A stretch of DNA of 7,363 nt from Lachnospiraceae bacterium (GCA_017391545.1 JAFOYD010000135.1:1-7363); one strand, 5' to 3'; shown: positions 1 to 6,349, counted from the first letter of the stretch. Notes: a model not told the origin generated them from the letters alone. Numbers and translations: made by a program.

Positions 1-49
1 GGACACTGCGGAGAAATGAAACACAATATACAGAAAGGGGAAATAAAGT

Positions 50-1603
50 ATGAATATGTACGCAACATTTTGGGCGCTCGTGCCGGCTATTGTGGCAATC
101 GCATTAGCGCTGATTACCAAGGAGGTATACAGCTCACTTTTTGTGGGGATTACGGTAGGAGCGTTGTTTTATTCCGGATTTAATCTGGAAAAAACGGTTC
201 TGCACATTTTTAATGATGGCATCGTAGGGGTACTGACGGATAGCTATAATGTAGGAATCTTAGTTTTCCTGGTAATCCTTGGCACGATGGTGGCGCTGAT
301 GAATAAGGCGGGTGGCTCTGCTGCATTTGGAAAATGGGCAGCAGAACATATCAAGTCCAAAGTGGGGGCGCAGCTTGCCACCGTACTGCTTGGAGCACTG
401 ATTTTTATCGATGACTATTTTAACTGCCTGACAGTTGGCAGTGTCATGTTGCCTGTGACAGATAAGCACAAGGTTTCCAGGGCAAAACTGGCATATCTGA
501 TCGATGCAACGGCGGCACCGGTCTGCATTATTGCGCCGATTTCATCATGGGCTGCTGCAGTCAGCGGTTTTGTTGAGGGAGAGGATGGGCTTTCTCTGTT
601 TGTGAGGGCAATTCCGTATAATTATTATGCACTTTTGACCATCGTGATGATGGTGGGCATGGTTTTGCTGAAAATAGAATTTGGACCGATGGCACTGCAT
701 GAGAAGAATGCTTTGTCAGGGGATCTTTACACAACACCGGAGCGTCCTTATGCCAATGCTTCCCAGAACGAGGAGGGGAATGCCAACGGAAAGGTTATTG
801 ATTTGCTGATTCCGATTATCAGTCTGGTTGTCTGCTGTGTGATCGGTATGATTTATACTGGCGGCTTTTTTGACGGGACAGATTTTGTAACTGCCTTTTC
901 ACAGAGTGATGCTTCTGTAGGTTTGGCGCTTGGAAGCTTCTTTGGAATGTTGATTACCATTGTGCTGTATGTGGTACGCAGAGTGCTGCCTTTTAGAAAA
1001 TGCATGGAGTGCCTGCCGGAAGGCTTTAAGGCGATGGTACCGGCTATTTTGATTCTGACTTTTGCATGGACACTGAAGGCAATGACAGACAGCCTTGGTG
1101 CCAAAGAGTATGTAGCCGGTATGATGGAGTCAGCAGCAGGCGGATTGATGGCATTCCTGCCGGCAATCATCTTTTTAGTAGGATGCTTTCTGGCATTTGC
1201 GACAGGTACCTCATGGGGGACTTTTGGTATTCTGATTCCGATCGTTGTCGCTGTATTTGCAAATACGAATGAACATCTGATGGTCATCTCCATTTCTGCA
1301 TGTATGGCGGGCGCAGTCTGTGGCGACCACTGTTCGCCAATTTCGGATACGACCATTATGGCGTCGGCGGGGGCACAGTGCGAGCATGTCAACCATGTGT
1401 CTACGCAGTTGCCGTATGCACTTGTTGCGGCGGGTGTATCTTTTGTGTCATATTTGATTGCCGGATTCGTGCAGAATGCAGCAATCTGCCTGATTATTGC
1501 TATGATCCTGATGCTTGGCACACTTCTGGTACTGCGTCAGATGAATGTGAAGCGTGCTTCAGAAGCAAAAGAAGTCAGAGCAGCAGAACGGAAGGTGTCA
1601 TAA
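50..1603 (+). CDS. NhaC-family Na+/H+ antiporter (multi-pass membrane protein)
   Basis: The 517-residue protein is very hydrophobic, with about ten or more predicted membrane segments, and should exchange Na+ (possibly coupled to an organic acid or amine) for H+ across the cytoplasmic membrane. Family marks are the acidic membrane motif IDDYFNCLTVGSVMLP around residues 120-135, the ATAAPVCIIAPISSW stretch near 152-166, and GDHCSPISDTTIMASAG at 425-441 followed by HVSTQLPYA; these are typical of the Na_H_antiporter/NhaC family. A polar loop lies near 214-248, and the C-terminus ends in a charged cytoplasmic tail. The start at 50 is preferred because GGGG of AGAAAGGGG (32-40) lies 9 nt upstream; a second in-frame ATG at 56 is too far away. 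The stop is 3 nt before cca. Family assignment is firm, but true substrate (Na+/H+ alone or malate/lactate-type exchange as in MleN relatives) cannot be read from sequence. No promoter is resolved in the 49 nt available. Confidence 0.9.
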   Translation: MNMYATFWALVPAIVAIALALITKEVYSSLFVGITVGALFYSGFNLEKTVLHIFNDGIVGVLTDSYNVGILVFLVILGTMVALMNKAGGSAAFGKWAAEHIKSKVGAQLATVLLGALIFIDDYFNCLTVGSVMLPVTDKHKVSRAKLAYLIDATAAPVCIIAPISSWAAAVSGFVEGEDGLSLFVRAIPYNYYALLTIVMMVGMVLLKIEFGPMALHEKNALSGDLYTTPERPYANASQNEEGNANGKVIDLLIPIISLVVCCVIGMIYTGGFFDGTDFVTAFSQSDASVGLALGSFFGMLITIVLYVVRRVLPFRKCMECLPEGFKAMVPAILILTFAWTLKAMTDSLGAKEYVAGMMESAAGGLMAFLPAIIFLVGCFLAFATGTSWGTFGILIPIVVAVFANTNEHLMVISISACMAGAVCGDHCSPISDTTIMASAGAQCEHVNHVSTQLPYALVAAGVSFVSYLIAGFVQNAAICLIIAMILMLGTLLVLRQMNVKRASEAKEVRAAERKVS

Positions 1604-1606
1604 ATC

Positions 1607-2935
1607 ATGCAGATACAATTACCCCAGAAAGTAAAATACATTATTTCACAGCTTGAGGCAGCAGGGTTTGAGGCATACGCCGTCGGAGGCTGTGTCAGGG
1701 ATTCCCTGCTTGGAAGAGAGCCTGATGATTGGGATGTGACAACATCGGCAAAGCCCCTGCAGGTAAAGGAAGTATTCCGACATACCATCGATACTGGCAT
1801 ACAGCATGGCACAGTGACTGTTATGCTTGACCATGAGGGATTTGAGGTGACAACTTATCGAATCGATGGTGAATATGAGGACAGCCGTCATCCGAAGGAG
1901 GTCATATTTACAGCCAATCTGGTAGAGGATTTGAAGCGCAGGGATTTTACGATCAATGCCATGGCATACAATGACAGAAGTGGCATCGTTGATGCGTTTG
2001 GCGGTATGGAGGATTTGGACAAGGGTGTGATTCGGTGCGTGGGAGAGGCAAAAGAGCGTTTTAGCGAGGACGCGCTTCGAATGCTTCGGGCAGTTCGTTT
2101 CTCGGCACAGCTTGGCTTTGTCATCGCAGATGACACCAGGGCCGCGATCACAGAGCTTGCGCCGAGTCTTGTGAAGATCAGTGCAGAGCGGATTCAGGTG
2201 GAGCTGGTGAAGCTTTTGATGTCAAAGCATCCGGATTACATGCGTGATGCATATCAACTCGGCATTACAAAGATTGTTCTTCCAGAGCTTGACGAAGCCT
2301 TTCTCACAGAGCAGAATAATCCACACCACATGTATACTGTCGGGGAGCATATGATGCAGACACTGCTCCATACCGAGGCAGATAAAAGCCTTCGAATCGC
2401 GGCGCTTTTGCATGATATCGGAAAGCCCCGCACGAAGACGACAGATGCGGGTGGCATTGACCATTTTCATGGTCACGCGCAGCTTGGTGAGAAAATGGCT
2501 TTTGATATTTTAAAACGGCTCAAATTTGATAATGACACCATCACAAAGGTGCGTAAATATGTCCAATATCATGACTATGACATCGAACTGAGTGCAAGGT
2601 CAGTAAGGCGTGCCATCAACAAGATCGGTGAGGAGTATTTTGCACAGATACTGGTACTGAAAAAAGCAGATGCGCTTGCACAGAGTATGTACCAGAGGGA
2701 AGAGAAGCTCGAGCATCTTGCAACCGTCTGGAATTTGTATGAGGAAATCCTGAAGCAGCGCCAGTGCGTGTCGCTGAAGACGCTTGCCATTACCGGAAAC
2801 GATCTGATCGCACTGGGAGTGCCAAAAGGAAAAAAGATTGGCAGTATGTTACAGGAGCTTTTGGAGGATGTGATCCAGAATCCTGAGCACAATACACATG
2901 AATTTTTGGTTGAATATGCCCTTAAAATGATGTAA
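1607..2935 (+). CDS. cca: CCA-adding tRNA nucleotidyltransferase with HD domain
   Basis: This 442-residue cytoplasmic enzyme builds or repairs the 3' CCA end of tRNAs using CTP and ATP without a nucleic acid template. The class II polymerase-beta-like head is clear: GGCVRDSLLGR at 27-37, the metal-binding pair in DDWDV (D41, D43), RRDFTINAMA at 111-120, and the nucleotide-selecting motif EDALRMLRAVRF at 154-165. An HD domain follows, with H248, LLHDIGKP (H269/D270) and HFHGH at 286-290, then a helical tRNA-binding tail. Length and order match the HD-containing single-enzyme CCA transferases of Firmicutes. The start lies 3 nt after the antiporter stop. Its SD-like GGAAGG (1590-1595) is inside the upstream gene, so the two are very likely co-transcribed and possibly translationally coupled. 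All catalytic residues I can check are present. Whether the HD domain is an active phosphohydrolase is unknown. Confidence 0.95.
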   Translation: MQIQLPQKVKYIISQLEAAGFEAYAVGGCVRDSLLGREPDDWDVTTSAKPLQVKEVFRHTIDTGIQHGTVTVMLDHEGFEVTTYRIDGEYEDSRHPKEVIFTANLVEDLKRRDFTINAMAYNDRSGIVDAFGGMEDLDKGVIRCVGEAKERFSEDALRMLRAVRFSAQLGFVIADDTRAAITELAPSLVKISAERIQVELVKLLMSKHPDYMRDAYQLGITKIVLPELDEAFLTEQNNPHHMYTVGEHMMQTLLHTEADKSLRIAALLHDIGKPRTKTTDAGGIDHFHGHAQLGEKMAFDILKRLKFDNDTITKVRKYVQYHDYDIELSARSVRRAINKIGEEYFAQILVLKKADALAQSMYQREEKLEHLATVWNLYEEILKQRQCVSLKTLAITGNDLIALGVPKGKKIGSMLQELLEDVIQNPEHNTHEFLVEYALKMM

Positions 2936-2962
2936 TAAACACCCCCTTTTTCACATAGGATA
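2935..2962 (+). promoter_or_regulatory. Candidate sporulation-sigma (SigE/SigK-like) promoter for the CotS-like gene
   Basis: ATA at 2935-2937, a 16-nt spacer, then CATAGGATA at 2954-2962. This resembles the SigE pattern ATA-N16-18-CATACAnT, and the -10 also fits the SigK form CATAnnnTA. The SigK -35 'AC' is present only at too short a spacing (13 nt, 2940 region). The predicted start of transcription is around 2968. The downstream gene being a spore coat protein supports the idea. The motifs are short, so chance occurrence is possible. Confidence 0.4.
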
Positions 2963-3005
2963 GAGTAGCTGTAACTATGAAAGTACGGACTATTGATAAT
3001 CTTGT

Positions 3006-3014
3006 GGGAGGGGG
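3006..3014 (+). promoter_or_regulatory. Strong SD that fixes the GTG start of the CotS-like gene
   Basis: GGGAGGGGG ends 8 nt before GTG at 3023 and is followed by eight T. Of the possible in-frame starts, only 3023 has this spacing. The TTG at 2993 lies upstream of the SD and would translate through it. AGGGGGT (3009-3015) is the exact reverse complement of ACCCCCT at 2941-2947, so this SD could be paired in RNA that starts upstream. Confidence 0.7.
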
Positions 3015-3022
3015 TTTTTTTT

Positions 3023-4030
3023 GTGAACGATAAAGCGATCAGTGTGCTGGATCAGTATGATATGACAGTGAATCGTACCTTTAAGGGACGTGGAACCATC
3101 ATATGTGATACAGACAAGGGTATGCGTGTGCTCAAGGAATATAAAGGGCGAACCCAGAAGCTTGAGCTGCTCGCACAGCTTCAGGGAAGACTTGGCGACA
3201 GCTTAAGGACAGACACTTTGATCAGAAATAAGACAGGCGAACTGTATGTGAAGGATCTTGATAACAGCGTATACATACTTGAAGAACAGGTGGAGGGAAG
3301 GGAATGCAGCTATAAAAGTGAGGATGACATTGTAAAGGCGTGCAGTGCCATGGCAAAGCTTCATTTGAAATTTATGACACCGCTGTCATATTCGGCGCAG
3401 GAGGCTGATCATACACAGTATGACATTCCTGTTTATTTCTATGCGGACGATATGGAAAAGCATACAATGGAGTGTAAACATGTGCGAAACTATCTGAAAA
3501 AGCTTGGTTCCAAGACTGATTTTGAGAGAATGCTCTTAAAGGAATATGATTACTTTCTTGACAAGGCAGTGTACGTGACACAGCAGGCAAAAGAGGAGTC
3601 GAGGGCAGAGTATGAGGCATATGTGCACAGCAACGGGCTGTACTGTCATGGAGATTATCAGTACCATAATGTGCTGTTTGGAAAAGGGAGCAACGGTTCT
3701 TATACAGGCATCATCAATATGGAACATTTCGCACATGACATCGGAGCAAGAGATTTTTATCTTCTTTTCCGCAAAATATCAGAGAAAAGTGACTGGTCCT
3801 TTGATCTGGCAGAAAGCATGCTCGACGCTTACCAGAACAGAAGAACCTTTCCCCCAATCGAATGGAGAAGCCTGTGCCTGAGACTGCACTATCCGGAGAA
3901 ATTCTGGAAAATTGTCAATTTCTATTATAATTCAAGAAAGTCCTGGGTTTCCAATCGCAATTCCGAGAAATTTGCGAGCCTGTTGCGACAGGAAAAACAG
4001 AAAGAGAAGCTGCTGAACAAATTCTTTTAA
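3023..4030 (+). CDS. CotS-family spore coat protein (aminoglycoside-phosphotransferase fold)
   Basis: The 335-residue protein belongs to the CotS/YutH/YsxE group, kinase-fold proteins deposited in the spore coat under mother-cell control. Visible marks are a small N-terminal lobe with RVLKEYKG (possible nucleotide-binding Lys38), the catalytic-loop signature HGDYQYHN at 209-216 (Brenner motif HGDxxxxN intact), and IINMEHF at 230-236. The last motif stands where APH enzymes usually have a metal-binding Asp (IDF/IDW); here it is Asn232. GARDFYLLFRK then follows, equivalent to the 'RDL' segment. It could therefore be a weak kinase or a structural pseudokinase. The chosen GTG start has an excellent SD 8 nt upstream. 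No clear terminator follows, and the next gene seems to have its own promoter. Alternatives are another APH-family kinase, but the N-terminal sequence and the spore-former setting favour CotS. Confidence 0.8.
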   Translation: MNDKAISVLDQYDMTVNRTFKGRGTIICDTDKGMRVLKEYKGRTQKLELLAQLQGRLGDSLRTDTLIRNKTGELYVKDLDNSVYILEEQVEGRECSYKSEDDIVKACSAMAKLHLKFMTPLSYSAQEADHTQYDIPVYFYADDMEKHTMECKHVRNYLKKLGSKTDFERMLLKEYDYFLDKAVYVTQQAKEESRAEYEAYVHSNGLYCHGDYQYHNVLFGKGSNGSYTGIINMEHFAHDIGARDFYLLFRKISEKSDWSFDLAESMLDAYQNRRTFPPIEWRSLCLRLHYPEKFWKIVNFYYNSRKSWVSNRNSEKFASLLRQEKQKEKLLNKFF

Positions 4031-4035
4031 TCCTT

Positions 4036-4064
4036 TTGCTATTATCAGGAGAACGTGGTATAGT
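4036..4064 (+). promoter_or_regulatory. Sigma-A promoter with extended -10, upstream of the PEGA lipoprotein
   Basis: TTGCTA (4036-4041), a 17-nt spacer, then TATAGT (4059-4064) preceded by TG at 4056-4057, which makes an extended -10. The -35 matches 4 of 6 and the -10 matches 5 of 6 consensus bases. The expected start is near 4071, giving a leader of about 23 nt before ATG 4094. It implies that this gene is a vegetative transcription unit separate from cotS. Confidence 0.6.
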
Positions 4065-4093
4065 AATTAGTAAAAATACGTTGGGAGAAACAG

Positions 4094-5545
4094 ATGAATA
4101 ACATAAGAAAAAGAGCTGCTTTGTGTTTTGTGAATGTGGCAGCAGCTTTCATGCTAACAATTGCACTGCCGGGCTGCGGTATGTTACCGTTTCAGGAGAA
4201 TGACAGTCAGGAGATGGTAAAGGAGGCAGCAACGGTAAGGCAGCCCGGAATCTATGATTCCGAAGATGCGGCGGTGGTGGTAAAAAAAGATATCGAAGCG
4301 GGAACAGTGCAGTTTCAGAACATCGCGACGTCGCGCCGGTACACACTGCATTATGACGGCACCACTGCACTTTATGACAGAAATAATCAGGCAATGTCGA
4401 TGGAACAGTTACGGGAGGGAAGCGTCGTTACAGTGCGTTTCTACAAAGCGGACAAGTCGCTGACATATGTCAGGGAGACCCCGGACTGTATCAGCTACAG
4501 CGGTGTACAGAATTACAGCATGAATCTGAAGGATGGTACAATAACCATCGGAAGTGAGCTGTTTAACATCAGCGGTCATGTCATTGTCGTGTCAGACGGC
4601 AGAGAGACTGACATGATGGAGGTCAATCAGGTTGATGTCATCAGTGTCTGGGGATACAAAAATATGATCTATGGCATCAATGTCGAAAAGGGACATGGCT
4701 ATCTGCGTCTGCAGAACGAAGACTATTTTGTTGGTGGGTGGCTTGATGTAGGCGACAAGGTTATTAAAAAGGTGTCGGAGGACATGCTTCTGGTAGTGCC
4801 GGAGGGAACTTATAATGTTACCGTAAGCAATAAAGGCAGCAGCGCCACGCAGGAAATCACCTTTGCCAGAAACGAGGAGATGGCATGGGACTTAGGTGAT
4901 GTGGAAATTACCGTTGTACAAAAGGGAAGTATTATCTTTACACTGACTCCGGCTACCGCCAAGGTGGAAATTGACGGACACGAAGTAGATGTCTCAAAGC
5001 CTGTGGCGCTTGAATATGGACTGCACCAGATGCGGATATCGGCAGATGGGTATGATCCGGTCGCCCAGTATATCAAGGTGGCAGAGTCGTCAGCAAACAT
5101 TTCCGTAGAGCTTGAGAAGAACGAGGAGGAGACTGTGGAAGAGACAAGTGAGACACCGGAGAACAGCTCATCCGAAAATGATGACGAGGAAGAAACGACC
5201 ACAAATAAAAAATATCAGTCAAAGTCTTCGGAGGACGAGGAACAGGAAAGCACCGAGAGCAGCTCAGAGGACAGCAAAGAGTCGGAAAGCACGGAGACGA
5301 AGAGCACGGTGGTATCCTCCACAAGCAAGTATAAGGTATATATTGACGCTCCGGAGGGCGTAGAAGCGTATATTGATGGAAATTATGTGGGAATCACACC
5401 TGTCAGCTTCAACAAGACCGCAGGAAGCTATGTGGTCACGCTTCGAAAGACCGGATACCAGACAAGAAGCTATACATTGCAGATCGATGACGAGGAAAAA
5501 GACGTAAATTATTCGTTTACGGAGCTGGTAAAGCTTGAAGAATGA
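4094..5545 (+). CDS. Secreted lipoprotein with two PEGA domains and an acidic Ser-rich linker
   Basis: The 483-residue protein has a basic, hydrophobic signal peptide (residues 1-27) ending in a lipobox-like LPGC with Cys28, so it is probably lipid-anchored on the outer face of the membrane. Residues about 35-275 are mostly predicted beta strands and match no family I recognise. Residues about 278-340 form a PEGA-like domain (VEIDGHEVDVSKPVALEYG, HQMRISADGYDP). Residues about 342-411 are a low-complexity linker rich in Glu, Ser, Asp and Thr, likely disordered and highly charged. Residues about 412-478 are a second PEGA domain with the classic order VEAYIDGNYVGITPVSF, AGSYVVTLRKTGYQ. PEGA domains are beta-sandwich modules common in cell-surface proteins. 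GGGAG (4083-4087) supplies the SD 6 nt before the ATG. The Pro at lipobox position -2 is unusual. Function is unknown; an envelope role is inferred. Confidence 0.8.
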   Translation: MNNIRKRAALCFVNVAAAFMLTIALPGCGMLPFQENDSQEMVKEAATVRQPGIYDSEDAAVVVKKDIEAGTVQFQNIATSRRYTLHYDGTTALYDRNNQAMSMEQLREGSVVTVRFYKADKSLTYVRETPDCISYSGVQNYSMNLKDGTITIGSELFNISGHVIVVSDGRETDMMEVNQVDVISVWGYKNMIYGINVEKGHGYLRLQNEDYFVGGWLDVGDKVIKKVSEDMLLVVPEGTYNVTVSNKGSSATQEITFARNEEMAWDLGDVEITVVQKGSIIFTLTPATAKVEIDGHEVDVSKPVALEYGLHQMRISADGYDPVAQYIKVAESSANISVELEKNEEETVEETSETPENSSSENDDEEETTTNKKYQSKSSEDEEQESTESSSEDSKESESTETKSTVVSSTSKYKVYIDAPEGVEAYIDGNYVGITPVSFNKTAGSYVVTLRKTGYQTRSYTLQIDDEEKDVNYSFTELVKLEE

Positions 5546-5563
5546 TGAAATCATCAAAAAACC

Positions 5564-5583
5564 GCAAAATATCGGCATTTTGC
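5564..5583. repeat. AT-rich inverted repeat after the PEGA gene
   Basis: GCAAAAT (5564-5570) and ATTTTGC (5577-5583) are perfect reverse complements with a 6-nt spacer. No T tract follows, so it is at best a weak terminator for the lipoprotein gene. It ends just before the -35 box of the hup promoter and may instead be part of that regulatory region. Confidence 0.35.
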
Positions 5584-5584
5584 C

Positions 5585-5613
5585 TTGACAAACAGGCGCT
5601 TTTCGCCTATAAA
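5585..5613 (+). promoter_or_regulatory. Near-consensus sigma-A promoter of hup
   Basis: TTGACA (5585-5590, perfect) and TATAAA (5608-5613, 5 of 6) are separated by exactly 17 nt. The expected start is about 5620, leaving a leader of about 100 nt before the HU start codon. This is the strongest promoter in the window and suits an abundant nucleoid protein. Confidence 0.85.
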
Positions 5614-5635
5614 TAGATATAGGCGTCAAAAGGCG
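5594..5635. promoter_or_regulatory. Cluster of AGGCG half-sites around the hup promoter (candidate operator)
   Basis: AGGCG occurs at 5594-5598, 5621-5625 and 5631-5635, and its reverse complement CGCCT at 5604-5608. The first two form the palindrome AGGCG-CTTTT-CGCCT between -35 and -10. The second and third lie within a perfect palindrome, CGCCTATA-N6-TATAGGCG (5604-5625), that covers the -10 and the start site. Half-site steps are 10, 17 and 10 bp. Because transcription should start inside it, the large palindrome cannot fold in the hup mRNA, which favours a protein-binding DNA site. The binding protein is unknown. Confidence 0.5.
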
Positions 5636-5647
5636 TATCATTTAGGG

Positions 5648-5680
5648 CAATAGAGAATTTCACCACAGATGTGGCTATTG
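5648..5680 (+). promoter_or_regulatory. Hairpin in the hup 5' UTR
   Basis: CAATAG (5648-5653) pairs with CTATTG (5675-5680), and CCAC (5663-5666) pairs with GTGG (5671-5674) across an AGAT loop, with a one-sided 9-nt interior loop. A second small pairing, TATTTT (5689-5694) with AAAATA (5701-5706), sits just before the SD AGGAGG (5709-5714), which is 8 nt from the ATG. The structure may stabilise the mRNA or tune translation. I recognise no known riboswitch or protein-binding leader. Confidence 0.4.
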
Positions 5681-5722
5681 TGCAATTGTATTTTATTTAC
5701 AAAATAAGAGGAGGAGTTCACA

Positions 5723-5998
5723 ATGAACAAAACAGAATTAGTAGCTGCTATCGCTGAGCAGGCAGAAATGACCAAGAAAGATGCAGAGAAGGCATTAACA
5801 GCTTTCACAGAGGTTGTTGCAAAAGAATTGAAGAAGGGCGAGAAGATTCAGTTAGTAGGCTTTGGTACATTCGAGGTTTCAGAGAGAGCTGCCAGAGAAG
5901 GTAGAAATCCTCAGACAGGCGAGACAATGAAGATCGCAGCTTCTAAGTCACCTAAGTTTAAGCCAGGTAAGGCATTAAAGGACGAAGTAAACAGATAA
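5723..5998 (+). CDS. hup: HU-family nucleoid DNA-binding protein
   Basis: The 91-residue protein has the full length and sequence of bacterial HU, a dimer that bends and compacts DNA with little sequence preference. The helical N-terminal dimerisation half is MNKTELVAAIAEQAEMTKKD. The family signature follows with GFGTFEVSERAAREGRNPQT at 46-65, where RNPQTG at 61-66 carries the proline that intercalates at the arm tip, and the C-terminal segment PKFKPGKALKD closes the fold. An excellent SD (AGGAGG) sits 8 nt before the ATG. Codon choice differs from neighbouring genes: all five leucines are TTA or TTG with none CTN, while flanking genes use mostly CTG and CTT; this fits very high expression rather than transfer. 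The gene is monocistronic for most transcripts because a strong terminator follows 25 nt after the stop. Some read-through probably feeds rqcP. IHF is a relative but this is an HU by sequence. Confidence 0.97.
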   Translation: MNKTELVAAIAEQAEMTKKDAEKALTAFTEVVAKELKKGEKIQLVGFGTFEVSERAAREGRNPQTGETMKIAASKSPKFKPGKALKDEVNR

Positions 5999-6023
5999 TC
6001 ATTGTTTATAATGGATTCTTTGG

Positions 6024-6055
6024 AAAAATCGGATGCGCTGGCATCCGATTTTTTT
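6024..6055 (+). terminator. Rho-independent terminator after hup
   Basis: AAAAATCGGATGC (6024-6036) and GCATCCGATTTTT (6041-6053) form a perfect 13-bp stem with loop GCTG, and the T run continues to 6055. It lies between hup and rqcP, and the rqcP SD starts about 9 nt after the T run. rqcP has no convincing promoter of its own, so this element probably works as an attenuator that passes a fraction of hup transcripts. Confidence 0.92.
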
Positions 6056-6076
6056 ATCAATATGAGGAGGTCATAT

Positions 6077-6316
6077 ATGAGGTTAGATAAATTTCTCAAG
6101 GTATCGCGCCTGATCAAGCGGCGCACGGTAGCAAATGAAGCATGTGATGCGGGACGTGTACTGATCAATGATAAGCCGGCAAAGGCTTCCACAAATGTGA
6201 AGGTAGGGGATATCCTTACCATTCAGTTTGGGAACAAGGATGTGAAGGTTGAAATCCTTGATGTGCAGGAAACGGTCAAAAAGGACGATGCAAAGGAGCT
6301 TTTCAAGTACATTTAG
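6077..6316 (+). CDS. rqcP: RqcP (YabO), S4-domain ribosome quality control protein
   Basis: The 79-residue protein is almost entirely one S4 RNA-binding domain: MRLDKFLKVSRLIKRRTVAN at the start, then AGRVLINDKPAKASTNVKVGD. It is close to Bacillus YabO/RqcP and related to Hsp15. RqcP binds stalled 50S subunits carrying peptidyl-tRNA and works with RqcH to add poly-alanine tails that mark the nascent chain for degradation. The ATG at 6077 is chosen because GAGGAGG (6064-6070) lies 6 nt upstream and the protein then begins exactly where the family does. Longer in-frame starts at 6002 or 6062 would run through the hup terminator or overlap the SD. Position before yabP, yabQ and divIC is the classic Firmicute arrangement. 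Transcription is likely read-through from hup. Confidence 0.93.
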   Translation: MRLDKFLKVSRLIKRRTVANEACDAGRVLINDKPAKASTNVKVGDILTIQFGNKDVKVEILDVQETVKKDDAKELFKYI

Positions 6317-6322
6317 TGAGGA

Positions 6323-6349
6323 ATAGATACGCCTCTTTCGCCATATTAT
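6323..6349 (+). promoter_or_regulatory. Candidate SigE-like promoter for yabPQ
   Basis: ATA (6323-6325), a 16-nt spacer and CATATTAT (6342-6349) resemble ATA-N16-18-CATACAnT, with two mismatches in the -10. The same ATA-N16-CATAnnAT layout is found before the CotS-like gene. Bacillus yabP and yabQ belong to the mother-cell SigE programme, which supports the reading. The predicted start is near 6356, inside the 3' arm of the hairpin described next. Confidence 0.4.

Noticed and set aside
853..1521. Long minus-strand open frame (222 codons) opposite the antiporter gene
   Set aside because: It lies wholly within a clear NhaC-family gene, has no convincing SD, and its protein is low in recognisable features; it is an antisense shadow.
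2993..3022. Upstream TTG start for the CotS-like gene
   Set aside because: It would translate the SD and T run themselves; GTG at 3023 has a strong SD at correct spacing.
4810..5202. Minus-strand Ser-rich open frame of 130 codons
   Set aside because: The Ser-rich stretch is the antisense image of the Glu/Thr-rich codons of the lipoprotein linker; no start signal or family match.
5112..5363. Plus-strand Arg-rich frame of 83 codons inside the lipoprotein gene
   Set aside because: It is the shifted frame of the acidic linker codons; no SD, no family resemblance.
5543..5556. TGATGA-AA-TCATCA palindrome at the lipoprotein stop as a terminator
   Set aside because: It is followed by A, not T, on the + strand and has no T tract on the - strand.
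5594..5635. AGGCG repeats as a small CRISPR or tandem repeat
   Set aside because: Units are only 5 bp, in mixed orientation, and centred on a promoter; an operator-like site fits better.
6007..6012. Perfect TATAAT after hup as an rqcP promoter
   Set aside because: No -35 is present at 16-18 nt, there is no correctly placed TGn extension, and any transcript would run straight into the terminator at 6024-6055.
6002..6076. Longer rqcP start including the terminator sequence
   Set aside because: The extra residues come from the hup terminator; the RqcP family begins with MRLDKFL, exactly at 6077, with a proper SD.
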